Made by a program: the position numbers and the translations under genes. A DNA stretch of 64,000 nucleotides, taken from positions 372,001 through 436,000 of the forward strand of contig NZ_LR134510.1 of assembly GCF_900638385.1 (NCBI RefSeq). Reading direction: 5' to 3'. Below, piece by piece: positions 48,045 to 56,467 of the stretch (the stretch's first letter is position 1; the number at the start of each line of letters is the position of its first letter). A model generated the notes under the pieces. It was not told the origin of the DNA. It searched no databases and saw only the letters and a list, made by a program, of their open reading frames with translations. This DNA comes from Actinobacillus delphinicola. GTDB lineage: Bacteria > Pseudomonadota > Gammaproteobacteria > Enterobacterales > Pasteurellaceae.

Positions 48045-48611
48045 TTATTTAACGCGAGAAACGTATTCACCTGATCGTGTATCTACTTTAATTACTTCGC
48101 CAATTTGAACGAATAATGGAACACGAACCACAGCACCTGTGCTTAAAGTTGCTGGCTTACCACCAGTACCTGCTGTATCACCTTTAAGACCAGGGTCTGT
48201 ATCTACCACTTCTAATTCTACGAAGTTTGGTGGAGTTACAGTAATTGGGCTACCATTCCAAAGAGTAATGATACATTCTGCTTGATCTAATAACCATTTT
48301 TCAGCATCACCAACTGCTTTTGCATCAGCTGCGATTTGTTCGAAAGTTTCTGGGTGCATGAAGTACCAGAAAGCTTCGTCTTTATATGAATAAGTATAAT
48401 CGCTATCCATAACATCAGCTGCTTCAACAGTAGAACCTGATTTGAAGTTGATATCTAAAACTTTACCAGAAATTAATTTACGAATACGAGTACGTGTAAA
48501 CGCTTGACCTTTACCTGGTTTTACAAATTCATTTTCAACGATAACGCATGGTTCACCGTCTTGCATAAATTTTAAACCTGGTTTGAAATCTGTAGTGCTA
48601 TATGTAGCCAT
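48045..48611 (-). CDS. efp: Translation elongation factor P
   Basis: EF-P rescues ribosomes stalled at polyproline. The 188-residue protein is the standard length and has Lys34 in [10 protein letters not shown], the residue that EpmA modifies with beta-lysine. The middle and C-terminal OB domains ([51 protein letters not shown]) are nearly invariant. Single-gene unit with its own terminator. Confidence 0.98.
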   Translation of the reverse strand: MATYSTTDFKPGLKFMQDGEPCVIVENEFVKPGKGQAFTRTRIRKLISGKVLDINFKSGSTVEAADVMDSDYTYSYKDEAFWYFMHPETFEQIAADAKAVGDAEKWLLDQAECIITLWNGSPITVTPPNFVELEVVDTDPGLKGDTAGTGGKPATLSTGAVVRVPLFVQIGEVIKVDTRSGEYVSRVK

Positions 48612-48746
48612 AAATTCCTCAAAATAATGGGGTTGTTTGTTAAAGGCGTGTATTTTACCCTTTTTTAGCCTTAAATCGCAAAATAAATTGTATTTACGTG
48701 ATCTCTATCATACCGTGAGTCCTTTTTAAGGACAATTGTTTGAATA

Positions 48747-48776
48747 TTTACGCCACTATTTTCGTAAAAAATTATG
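48747..48776 (+). repeat. Copy of the dispersed 30-bp element, forward
   Basis: TTTACGCCACTATTTTCG then TAAAAAATTATG, in the gap between ftsH and efp. The core is degraded but both AT tracts and the spacing are kept. Confidence 0.75.
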
Positions 48777-48785
48777 TTATTCCAA

Positions 48786-48824
48786 TAAAAAAGCCTAATA
48801 CACACAACATATTAGGCTTTTAAC
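48786..48824 (-). terminator. Terminator of ftsH
   Basis: AAAAGCCTAATA / TATTAGGCTTTT stem with a nine-base loop, followed on the minus strand by TTTTTATTGG. Confidence 0.88.
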
Positions 48825-48840
48825 TACGAACAGGAATTTA

Positions 48841-50826
48841 TTAAGACTCAGAACTTACATCTGTTGATTTTTCAGCGACACTTGCTGGTTTTACATCAGA
48901 GGCAGGTGTTTCTGTTGTCTTTTCATTTTTTTCTTCACTTACAGTACCTTTCCCTTGAGAGCCTTCATTTGAAGAAGTAGATGTAGTTTTGTCATTTCCA
49001 TCCCAACCTGGTGGTGGAGTCACAGGGCGACGTTCCATAAGTTGTTTAATTTGTTCCATTTCAATAGTTTCATATTTCATCAATGCATCTTTCATTGCAT
49101 GAAGAATATCCATATTGTCTAGAAGAATTTGTTTCGCACGGTTGTAGTTACGTTCCACAATCTTACGTACTTCTTCATCAATCGTATGTGCTGTACTATC
49201 AGACATATGTTTTGCTTTCGCCATTGAACGACCAAGGAATACTTCATTGTCATCTTCAGCATAAAGAATCGGACCTAACTCAGTAGAGAAGCCCCATTGC
49301 GTTACCATATTACGAGCAATATCTGTCGCTACTTTAATATCATTTGATGCACCTGTAGACACATTTTCATCGCCATAGATAATGCCTTCAGCTAAACGAC
49401 CTGCGTAAAGAGTTGAAAGTTTACTTTCAAGTTGTTTATAGCTCATGCTAATGCGGTCGCCTTCTGGTAAGAAGAAAGTCACACCTAATGCACGTCCACG
49501 AGGCACGATAGTAATTTTATGCACTGGATCATGTTCTGGTACTAAATAACCTACAATCGCATGTCCTGCTTCATGGTAAGCAGTCGATTCTTTTTGTTTA
49601 TCAGTCATGATCATCGTACGACGTTCAGGACCCATATTAATTTTATCTTTTGCAAGTTCAAATTCTTGCATAGTCACAAGATTTTTGTTTGCACGGGCTG
49701 CGAATAGTGCTGCTTCATTTACAAGGTTCGCCAAGTCGGCACCAGAATAACCTGGTGTACCACGAGCCAACACCATTGGATCGACATCTGGAGCAAGGGG
49801 TACTTTACGCATATGTACTTTTAAAATTTGCTCACGACCACGCACATCTGGTAAACCTACAGTCACTTGGCGGTCAAAACGTCCTGGTCGAGTTAAAGCA
49901 GGATCAAGTACATCTGGACGGTTAGTCGCTGCGATAACGATAATTCCCTCTTTGCCCTCAAAACCATCCATTTCAACAAGCATTTGGTTTAGAGTTTGTT
50001 CACGTTCGTCATGTCCACCACCAAGACCAGCACCACGTTGACGACCTACCGCATCGATTTCATCAATAAAGATAATGCAAGGTGCATTTTTCTTCGCTTG
50101 TTCGAACATATCACGCACACGAGAGGCACCCACACCAACAAACATTTCAACGAAATCTGAGCCTGAAATAGTAAAGAATGGTACTTGCGCTTCACCTGCG
50201 ATCGCTTTTGCTAACAGAGTTTTACCTGTACCTGGAGGACCAACCATAAGTACGCCTTTCGGAATACGCCCACCCAGTTTTTGGAATTTTTGTGGATCAC
50301 GTAAAAAGTCAACAATTTCGCCAACTTCTTCTTTCGCCTCTTCACAACCCGCCACGTCTGATAAACGTGTTTTAATTTGTTCTTTGGTAAGCATACGTGC
50401 TTTGCTCTTACCAAAGCTCATCGCTTTACCACCGCCTTGCATTTGGCGAGTAAAGAAAATCCATACTCCAATTAATAAAATCATTGGGAACCAAGAAATA
50501 AAAATTGATGCTAATAAACTACGCTCTTGCGGTAATGCACCTTGGATTTGTACTTTTTCTTTAAGTAAATCATTTAACAATTGATTATCACGTAATGGAC
50601 TCGGTAAAACGGTTGTATATTTTGTACCGTCTTTACGTGTAACATAAATTTCACCGCGATCCGTAAATTTTGTCGCAGCGACATCACTTTTAGCCACATC
50701 ACTAATAAAATTCGTGTAGGTTACACGATTGTCCGCTGAAGAATGGTCGCTAAAACCTTGGTATGCCGTCATCATAATGATGGCAATCACCACCCATAAG
50801 ACTATATTTTTTACCATATCGTTCAA
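48841..50826 (-). CDS. ftsH: ATP-dependent zinc metalloprotease FtsH
   Basis: FtsH is the essential inner-membrane AAA protease that degrades LpxC, sigma-32 and misassembled membrane proteins. The 661-residue protein has two N-terminal membrane helices around a periplasmic domain, Walker A GPPGTGKT near residue 200, [10 protein letters not shown], and the zinc motif HEAGH (His418, Glu419, His422). The C-terminal tail is Ser/Thr/Glu-rich and low-complexity. It follows rlmE, as in E. coli, and is the target of HflKC encoded at 21540-23656. Confidence 0.98.
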   Translation of the reverse strand: MNDMVKNIVLWVVIAIIMMTAYQGFSDHSSADNRVTYTNFISDVAKSDVAATKFTDRGEIYVTRKDGTKYTTVLPSPLRDNQLLNDLLKEKVQIQGALPQERSLLASIFISWFPMILLIGVWIFFTRQMQGGGKAMSFGKSKARMLTKEQIKTRLSDVAGCEEAKEEVGEIVDFLRDPQKFQKLGGRIPKGVLMVGPPGTGKTLLAKAIAGEAQVPFFTISGSDFVEMFVGVGASRVRDMFEQAKKNAPCIIFIDEIDAVGRQRGAGLGGGHDEREQTLNQMLVEMDGFEGKEGIIVIAATNRPDVLDPALTRPGRFDRQVTVGLPDVRGREQILKVHMRKVPLAPDVDPMVLARGTPGYSGADLANLVNEAALFAARANKNLVTMQEFELAKDKINMGPERRTMIMTDKQKESTAYHEAGHAIVGYLVPEHDPVHKITIVPRGRALGVTFFLPEGDRISMSYKQLESKLSTLYAGRLAEGIIYGDENVSTGASNDIKVATDIARNMVTQWGFSTELGPILYAEDDNEVFLGRSMAKAKHMSDSTAHTIDEEVRKIVERNYNRAKQILLDNMDILHAMKDALMKYETIEMEQIKQLMERRPVTPPPGWDGNDKTTSTSSNEGSQGKGTVSEEKNEKTTETPASDVKPASVAEKSTDVSSES

Positions 50827-50921
50827 GGTTCATACCCCTTTTTTATAAGTTAAAATTTGTTAGTAAAGACTACTATATTCAATAGAAAAGTAAAAGCAAT
50901 TACCGCAATAGGTCGATTTAA

Positions 50922-51554
50922 TTACATACCTTTAAATCCAGAAGCAACGATATACACTTCTCGAGAGCGTCCTCGTGATGCTTCGGGTTTACGTACTTTT
51001 ACTTTTGTAAATAAAGATCGAATATCTCGTAAATATTCATCAAACCCTTCCCCTTGGAAGACTTTAACAACAAAAGAACCACCTTTAGCTAACACATCTT
51101 TTGCCATATCCAATGCTAACTCTACTAGATACATAGCTCGTGGAATATCCACCGCTGGAGTGCCACTAAAGTTCGGTGCCATATCCGACATAACAACATC
51201 CACTTTTGCATCACCAACACGTTCTAATAATGCATTAAGGACATTTTCATCACGAAAATCTCCTTGTAAAAAGTCAACGCCTACAATCGGATCCATTTCT
51301 AAAATATCACAAGCGACAATACGACCCTTACCGCCAATTTGACTAGCAACATACTGCGACCAACCACCTGGCGCAGCACCAAGATCAACAACCGTCATTC
51401 CAGGTTTGAATAATCGATCAGTTTGCTGTATTTCATCTAATTTAAAATACGCACGAGAGCGTAGTTTCTGTTTATGTGCCTTTTGTACAAAAGGATCACT
51501 AAAATGTTCATTTAACCAACGAGATGAACTCGCTGAACGTTTTTTCTTTCCCAT
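50922..51554 (-). CDS. rlmE: 23S rRNA 2'-O-ribose U2552 methyltransferase RlmE
   Basis: RlmE (FtsJ/RrmJ) methylates U2552 late in 50S assembly and is heat-inducible in E. coli. The 210-residue protein has [12 protein letters not shown], the SAM motif [31 protein letters not shown] and [16 protein letters not shown], and [14 protein letters not shown]. Located directly upstream of ftsH; the 95-base gap shows no clear terminator. Confidence 0.97.
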   Translation of the reverse strand: MGKKKRSASSSRWLNEHFSDPFVQKAHKQKLRSRAYFKLDEIQQTDRLFKPGMTVVDLGAAPGGWSQYVASQIGGKGRIVACDILEMDPIVGVDFLQGDFRDENVLNALLERVGDAKVDVVMSDMAPNFSGTPAVDIPRAMYLVELALDMAKDVLAKGGSFVVKVFQGEGFDEYLRDIRSLFTKVKVRKPEASRGRSREVYIVASGFKGM

Positions 51555-51669
51555 AATTTCTCAATTCTTATAGCGATTTACCCAATATAAGGGTAAAATC
51601 TTGTACTTCAATGAGTCATCTTGAATTTTATTCACGACTTTTTTCTTTATTTATTAGGAATAAATATAC

Positions 51670-51963
51670 ATGACATTATCAACCAAACAAAAACAATATC
51701 TAAAAGGCCTTGCTCATCACTTAAATCCTGTTGTGATGCTAGGTGGCAATGGCTTAACAGAGGGGGTATTGGCTGAAATTGACAATGCCTTAAATCATCA
51801 TGAATTAATCAAAGTAAAGATTGCTGGCGCTGATCGCGAAACCAAACAACTTATTATTGATGCCATCATCCGTGAAACACAAGCACAAGAAGTTCAAAAA
51901 ATTGGACATATTCTTGTGCTTTATAGACAAAGCGAAGATAAAAAAATTCACCTTCCTCGCTAA
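51670..51963 (+). CDS. yhbY: Ribosome assembly RNA-binding protein YhbY
   Basis: A 97-residue CRS1-YhbY (KH-like) domain protein associated with pre-50S particles. The family pattern is plain: LSTKQKQYLKGLAHHLNPVVMLGGNGLTEGVLAEIDNALNHHELIKVKI, then GHILVLYR. It is divergent from rlmE, 115 bases away, the conserved enterobacterial arrangement. Confidence 0.95.
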   Translation: MTLSTKQKQYLKGLAHHLNPVVMLGGNGLTEGVLAEIDNALNHHELIKVKIAGADRETKQLIIDAIIRETQAQEVQKIGHILVLYRQSEDKKIHLPR

Positions 51964-51978
51964 TTTATTAACGTAAAA

Positions 51979-52005
51979 ACAAAAGGACAAGATGTCCTTT
52001 TGTTA
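51979..52005. terminator. Bidirectional terminator between yhbY and greA
   Basis: Perfect ten-base stem ACAAAAGGAC / GTCCTTTTGT with a five-base loop in the 47-base gap between convergent genes; followed by TACTTTT on the plus strand. Confidence 0.8.
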
Positions 52006-52010
52006 CTTTT

Positions 52011-52487
52011 CTATTTATATTCTACTTCAAGAATATCAAATTCAATTTTACCGCCCGGAGTTTGGATGTTTACTGTATCATCAACTTCCTTACCAATAAG
52101 ACCTCGGGCAATCGGTGAATTTACAGAAATTAAACCTGCTTTGATATCTGCTTCATCATCACCTACGATTTGATAGGTAACTTCTTCTTCCGTTTCAGTA
52201 TTAGCTAAAACAACTGTCGCACCAAAAATAACACGTCCATTATTCGGTAATTTAGTCACATCAATAACTTGGCAATTTGCTAATTTACCTTCAATTTCTT
52301 GAATTCGACCTTCACAGAATCCTTGTTGTTCACGGGCTGCATGATATTCTGCGTTTTCTTTTAAATCACCGTGTTCACGTGCTTCCGCAATTGCCTTAAT
52401 AATTTCTGGGCGACGGGTATTTTTTAAAAAATCTAGTTCTTGTTTTAATAATTCTGCACCACGCACGGTCATAGGGATTTGTTGCAT
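52011..52487 (-). CDS. greA: Transcription elongation factor GreA
   Basis: GreA rescues backtracked RNA polymerase by stimulating transcript cleavage. From the [14 protein letters not shown] start it has 158 residues, the E. coli length, with the coiled-coil tip [27 protein letters not shown] carrying the acidic residues that act in the polymerase channel, and a C-terminal FKBP-like domain. The frame is open 19 codons further; AGGA 8 bases before 52487 decides the start. Confidence 0.97.
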   Translation of the reverse strand: MQQIPMTVRGAELLKQELDFLKNTRRPEIIKAIAEAREHGDLKENAEYHAAREQQGFCEGRIQEIEGKLANCQVIDVTKLPNNGRVIFGATVVLANTETEEEVTYQIVGDDEADIKAGLISVNSPIARGLIGKEVDDTVNIQTPGGKIEFDILEVEYK

Positions 52488-52632
52488 AATGGAGTTCCTT
52501 GTAAATTTCACACACAAAAAAAATATAACAGCAATATTTCGCACATTGCTGTAATTTCTAAGTACTGAAAGATTATTCCTTCAAAAATTCTGCTAAATAT
52601 TATCCTTTCTTACAAGTAAATATCAACTAGAA

Positions 52633-53415
52633 TTATACTTCATAACAAGATTTCACATAATCCAATAAAGACTGTGCAAAAGCTTCAGGATTTTCTTGAT
52701 GACTATTATGCCCCGCATTTGGAATTACCCTCATTGGAATTTGAATATTTTTGGCAAGTTTCTTAAATTTTTCATCACGTTCGCCACAAATATAAACAAC
52801 ATGGTGCTGTTTTCGGAATATCTCCCATTTTATTATCCATGAAGGTGATAAAAAATATTCTTGCTTGGCTAATGAGGTCGCCTTTAGCATTTGAGCAATC
52901 CCTGTACCGCTATTTCCCGCTCGCTTCGTTATTAATGCCTGACGTTGCTTATCATTTAAATGAGAAAATACTTTTTGTTGGTACCAATCAGCTAGCACAT
53001 TTGAAAGTGCCTCTGTGGCAAAACGATTAGCCCATTTCACATCATTTGCCCAACGTGCTTTTCTTTCTTCTTCGCTAGATAATCCAAAATTTGCTCCTTC
53101 AAGAATTAATCCTTGTAAATTTTTATTTACATTTTTTTGTAAAACAAAATCCAATGCAATCCGTCCGCCAAGAGAATAACCGATTAACCAATAAGATTCA
53201 TTTCCAATTTTTCGCTCTATTTCTTTTTGAATGAATATCTCAGTTTCAGCGAAATCCTTAACACAAGTCTTTTTTTCATCTCCATGAAAAGGTAAATCTA
53301 ATGTAATACACTTAATTAAAGGTGCATTTTTTTGGATATACTGAATAACTTCCTGCCAATCTTCCCCTGATCCGAGTAATCCATGTAAAAAACATAACGT
53401 TATCTGTTCATCCAT
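52633..53415 (-). CDS. menH: MenH-type alpha/beta hydrolase (SHCHC synthase)
   Basis: MenH eliminates pyruvate from SEPHCHC in menaquinone synthesis. The 260-residue protein has LCFLHGLLGSGEDWQEV, LDLPFHGD, the nucleophile elbow WLIGYSLGGRIALD, ADWYQQKVFSHLNDKQRQ, YICGERDEKF and the catalytic His in AGHNSHQENP. These match E. coli MenH along the chain. No other men gene is in the window, so its pathway role rests on similarity. Divergent from tyrP. Confidence 0.88.
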   Translation of the reverse strand: MDEQITLCFLHGLLGSGEDWQEVIQYIQKNAPLIKCITLDLPFHGDEKKTCVKDFAETEIFIQKEIERKIGNESYWLIGYSLGGRIALDFVLQKNVNKNLQGLILEGANFGLSSEEERKARWANDVKWANRFATEALSNVLADWYQQKVFSHLNDKQRQALITKRAGNSGTGIAQMLKATSLAKQEYFLSPSWIIKWEIFRKQHHVVYICGERDEKFKKLAKNIQIPMRVIPNAGHNSHQENPEAFAQSLLDYVKSCYEV

Positions 53416-53441
53416 TACTTATAAAATCTCCATAAACAAAA

Positions 53442-53482
53442 TGTAATTTATTTTTTACATTTTATGTATTATTAAGTTTACA
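53442..53482 (+). promoter_or_regulatory. Tandem TyrR boxes upstream of tyrP
   Basis: TGTAATTTATTTTTTACA (53442-53459) and TGTATTATTAAGTTTACA (53465-53482) fit the TyrR consensus TGTAAA-N6-TTTACA with one and two mismatches, with centres 23 bases apart, the spacing known for cooperative TyrR sites. The second covers a likely -35 box. A third, weaker match lies at 53498-53515. The region is AT-rich, so chance matches are possible. Confidence 0.7.
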
Positions 53483-53532
53483 ACTTAAATTTATTTTTGT
53501 TAAACTTCCTTTACACAACAAAGGAGTGCAAA

Positions 53533-54744
53533 ATGAACAAAATGATTGGTAGTAGCTTAATTGTTGCCGGTACAACTATCGGTGGCGGGATGCTTGCTAT
53601 GCCTCTCACATCAGCAGGGATTGGCTTTGGTTTTACAATTTTCCTCTTAATTGCCTTATGGGCGTTACTAACCTATTCTGCTCTTTTATTCGTTGAAGTA
53701 TATCAAACTGTCGAAAGTGATGCAGGTATTGGCACGCTTGCTGAAAAATTTTTCGGAAAATCGGGGCGTGTTTTTGCCACCAGTATTTTACTTATTTTTC
53801 TATATGCACTCGTTTCTGCCTATATTTCAGGTGGAAGCGCCATCTTTGCAGGTCTATTACCACACCTAGCAACGAATACATTTATGCTGCAACTCAGTGG
53901 CGTACTATTTACACTCATCTTTGGTGGGATTATTTTCCTCGGAACGAGTACGGTCGATCGAGTTAATCGTTTAATCCTTTCTCTGAAATTTAGCTTTTTT
54001 GCATTAGTACTTCTACTCTTACTACCCAATATTACTTGGCAAAATCTCATGGAAATCCCACTAAATAATGCCCTACTGATTTCAGCTAGCCCTATCTTTT
54101 TTACAGCATTTGGATTTCATGGTTCAATTCCCAGTTTAAATCGCTACTTAAAAGGCAATACTTCAGCCTTACGTCTTGCTATTTTGATAGGAACTTTGAT
54201 TCCTTTAATCGCTTATATTTTATGGCAATTTGCAACACATGGTGTATTAAATCAATCCGCTTTTTTACAAATTCTCGACAAAGATCCTACTTTAAATGGA
54301 CTCGTTGTAGCGATCACTCAAAGTACGGGAAGTCAAACTATCGGTATTGTTGTACGCCTTTTCTCAGCACTCGCCCTTATCACCTCTTTTTTGGGCGTAG
54401 CACTCGGACTATTTGAAACATTAGAAGACTTGTTCAAAAGAATGAAAATTTCTCATTCTCGCAAGGCGGTGGGGCTAGCAACTTTTGTTCCGCCTCTCGC
54501 CTTTGCGCTCTTTTTTCCACAAGGCTTTATTCTCGCACTCGGATACGCAGGACAAATGTTTGCATGCTATGCCATTGTTCTTCCCGTAGCCATGGCATGG
54601 AAACTACGTAACCAATATCCTAATTTAAATTATCAAGTAATTGGTGGTAAACCCGCACTTATCATCACTTTAATCATTGGTATCAGCATTGCTTGCGTTC
54701 CTTTTTTAATACAAGCAGGATATCTGCCTTCCGTCATCGGCTAA
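53533..54744 (+). CDS. tyrP: Tyrosine-specific permease TyrP
   Basis: TyrP imports tyrosine with protons; like Mtr it belongs to the aromatic amino acid permease family (eleven helices). The 403-residue product from this start has GSSLIVAGTTIGGGMLAMPLTSAGIGFG, FHGSIPSLNRYLKG and SFLGVALGLFETLEDLF. AAGGAG lies 6 bases before the ATG, which decides the start over the open frame to 53497. Residues 72-80 (KFFGKSGRV) are encoded by a copy of the dispersed 30-bp element. TyrR boxes upstream support tyrosine as substrate. Confidence 0.93.
   Translation: MNKMIGSSLIVAGTTIGGGMLAMPLTSAGIGFGFTIFLLIALWALLTYSALLFVEVYQTVESDAGIGTLAEKFFGKSGRVFATSILLIFLYALVSAYISGGSAIFAGLLPHLATNTFMLQLSGVLFTLIFGGIIFLGTSTVDRVNRLILSLKFSFFALVLLLLLPNITWQNLMEIPLNNALLISASPIFFTAFGFHGSIPSLNRYLKGNTSALRLAILIGTLIPLIAYILWQFATHGVLNQSAFLQILDKDPTLNGLVVAITQSTGSQTIGIVVRLFSALALITSFLGVALGLFETLEDLFKRMKISHSRKAVGLATFVPPLAFALFFPQGFILALGYAGQMFACYAIVLPVAMAWKLRNQYPNLNYQVIGGKPALIITLIIGISIACVPFLIQAGYLPSVIG
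53745..53770 (-). repeat. Copy of the dispersed 30-bp element inside tyrP
   Basis: The reverse complement reads CACGCCCCGATTTTCC then GAAAAATTTTT. It is in frame and encodes KFFGKSGR. Confidence 0.88.
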
Positions 54745-54755
54745 CGTTACACAAT

Positions 54756-54786
54756 AAAAAATCCCCCAATTTTTGGGGGATTTTGT
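54756..54786. terminator. Bidirectional terminator between tyrP and the transferase gene
   Basis: AAATCCCCCA / TGGGGGATTT stem with A and T runs on either side; it abuts the stop of the minus-strand gene. Confidence 0.92.
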
Positions 54787-56399
54787 TATTTATTCACAGG
54801 TAAAAAAGCAGGATCATCTTTTAAATTTTTATACAAGTGATTTTTATCCAAAACATAAATATTCTTCGGTGACTCTTCACTAAAAAATTTTGGTGTATCA
54901 GATAATCCTTCAGCCTTAATACCTAACCATTGTGCAAATTGATTTACAAAATTAAACCCTGATTTATAAGCATTGATAAAAGTACGTTTTTTACTATCGC
55001 TAGAAAGCACTATCATTGGTACATTAAAGTTTGATTTATGTAAATCACCATGAACAAGCGATGTTTTTGAAACATCTAAACTTGTGTGACTTAATCCATG
55101 ATCTGAAAAATACATCATAGAAAAAGATTGATGCGTATTTTCTAACATCGTATAAATATCCGAAAGTAATTTATCAGTCTGCTTGATAGAACTTAAATAA
55201 CAATCCATATTTGGATTTAAAATATTATGATAATCTTTAATATGGAAATCAGGACTAAGACGGCGACAAAATCTTGGATGAGAACCCATAATATGAATAA
55301 AAATTACTTTATCACTATTTGGGGATTCTTTTAAAATAGTATTCAATGTATTTTCAACAATTACATCACTATGTAAATCTGAAGTATAATCACCTTTATT
55401 TAAAAAATATGTTTTATTTGCATTTGTTGCAATTAATGTTGTAGGCGTATCAAAAACACCTATGAATCCCTGATTAGAAATCCAATAAGTTTTATATCCT
55501 GCACTATTAGCTAAATTAATCACATTCTTAGTATAATCATAATGGATAATATCATTTTTTATAAACATTGCTTTTAATGAAGCTACTGTATGGGATTGTG
55601 CTGAAATATAATTTTTAAAAAATACTCCATTCACTTTATCCAGGAAAGGTGTATCATCAATAGGGTAAGAATATACAGACATATAATCTCTTCGATTACT
55701 CTCACCAATGACAACAACATAAGTATGATATTTATGAATACTAGTACTATCTAAATTATTTTCCTTATCTAATACCCATGTATTCTCATTTTTCTTATTT
55801 TTAATTAATTGTAATGTTTTCTCATAATTATGATGAACATAATAGTACTTTGTAAAAACCTTTACAATCGGTGGATTAATATAAGTTATTAATTCTAATG
55901 GCATATCATATTTCCCCTTTAAATAATGCTTAATAGGAGAAAATAAAACTAATATAATAAAAATAGAACATATCCCATACATAAGTTTATTATTCTTAAT
56001 AATATTCTTCTTGCATATGAGAAATGTAAGTATTGACAATATAACATATATAGTATCTAACAAAAATGCAGTTACAGGTAAATTTAAAATATATTCGGTT
56101 GCCTCCGCAATATTAGTACTAAATCCTGCAATAATCATATCACTACTTATTTCTCTATAAACAAAAGAAGTAGGTAGTAATAAAACAGCTAATAATGTAT
56201 TAAACACAAAATAAATACAAAATATAGGATACGATAATCTTCTTAAAATAAAGATTGATAGTATCAATGTTATCATACTAGTAATATTTCTATTTCTAAA
56301 TAGGTCATAATTTAGCCCTAATGCATAAACAGTAAAAATAGAATATAAAATAACTAAGATAATCCGTATATAAACTGTGCGTTGATAACGCATATTCAT
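54786..56399 (-). CDS. Phosphoethanolamine transferase-like sulfatase-fold membrane enzyme
   Basis: The 537-residue protein has about five N-terminal membrane helices and a periplasmic alkaline-phosphatase-fold domain with VVVIGESNRRDYMSVYSYPIDDTPFLD, where Ser234 is in the position of the nucleophile, HIMGSHPRF, and YFSDHGLSH (metal ligands). This is the plan of EptA/CptA/Lpt-type enzymes that add phosphoethanolamine to lipid A or the LPS core. The acceptor is unknown. It is distinctly more AT-rich than its neighbours, with many ATA, AAT and TTA codons, which suggests acquisition by transfer. Confidence 0.8.
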   Translation of the reverse strand: MNMRYQRTVYIRIILVILYSIFTVYALGLNYDLFRNRNITSMITLILSIFILRRLSYPIFCIYFVFNTLLAVLLLPTSFVYREISSDMIIAGFSTNIAEATEYILNLPVTAFLLDTIYVILSILTFLICKKNIIKNNKLMYGICSIFIILVLFSPIKHYLKGKYDMPLELITYINPPIVKVFTKYYYVHHNYEKTLQLIKNKKNENTWVLDKENNLDSTSIHKYHTYVVVIGESNRRDYMSVYSYPIDDTPFLDKVNGVFFKNYISAQSHTVASLKAMFIKNDIIHYDYTKNVINLANSAGYKTYWISNQGFIGVFDTPTTLIATNANKTYFLNKGDYTSDLHSDVIVENTLNTILKESPNSDKVIFIHIMGSHPRFCRRLSPDFHIKDYHNILNPNMDCYLSSIKQTDKLLSDIYTMLENTHQSFSMMYFSDHGLSHTSLDVSKTSLVHGDLHKSNFNVPMIVLSSDSKKRTFINAYKSGFNFVNQFAQWLGIKAEGLSDTPKFFSEESPKNIYVLDKNHLYKNLKDDPAFLPVNK

Positions 56400-56418
56400 T
56401 TTCTCCTAAATATAACGC

Positions 56419-56450
56419 AAAAATAAAGGGATTAACAAGTTAATCCCTTT
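56419..56450 (-). terminator. Terminator of valS
   Basis: AAAGGGATTAAC / GTTAATCCCTTT stem (56425-56436 and 56439-56450), followed on the minus strand by ATTTTTG, 18 bases after the valS stop. Confidence 0.85.
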
Positions 56451-56467
56451 TTTAGTATCATCAAAAA

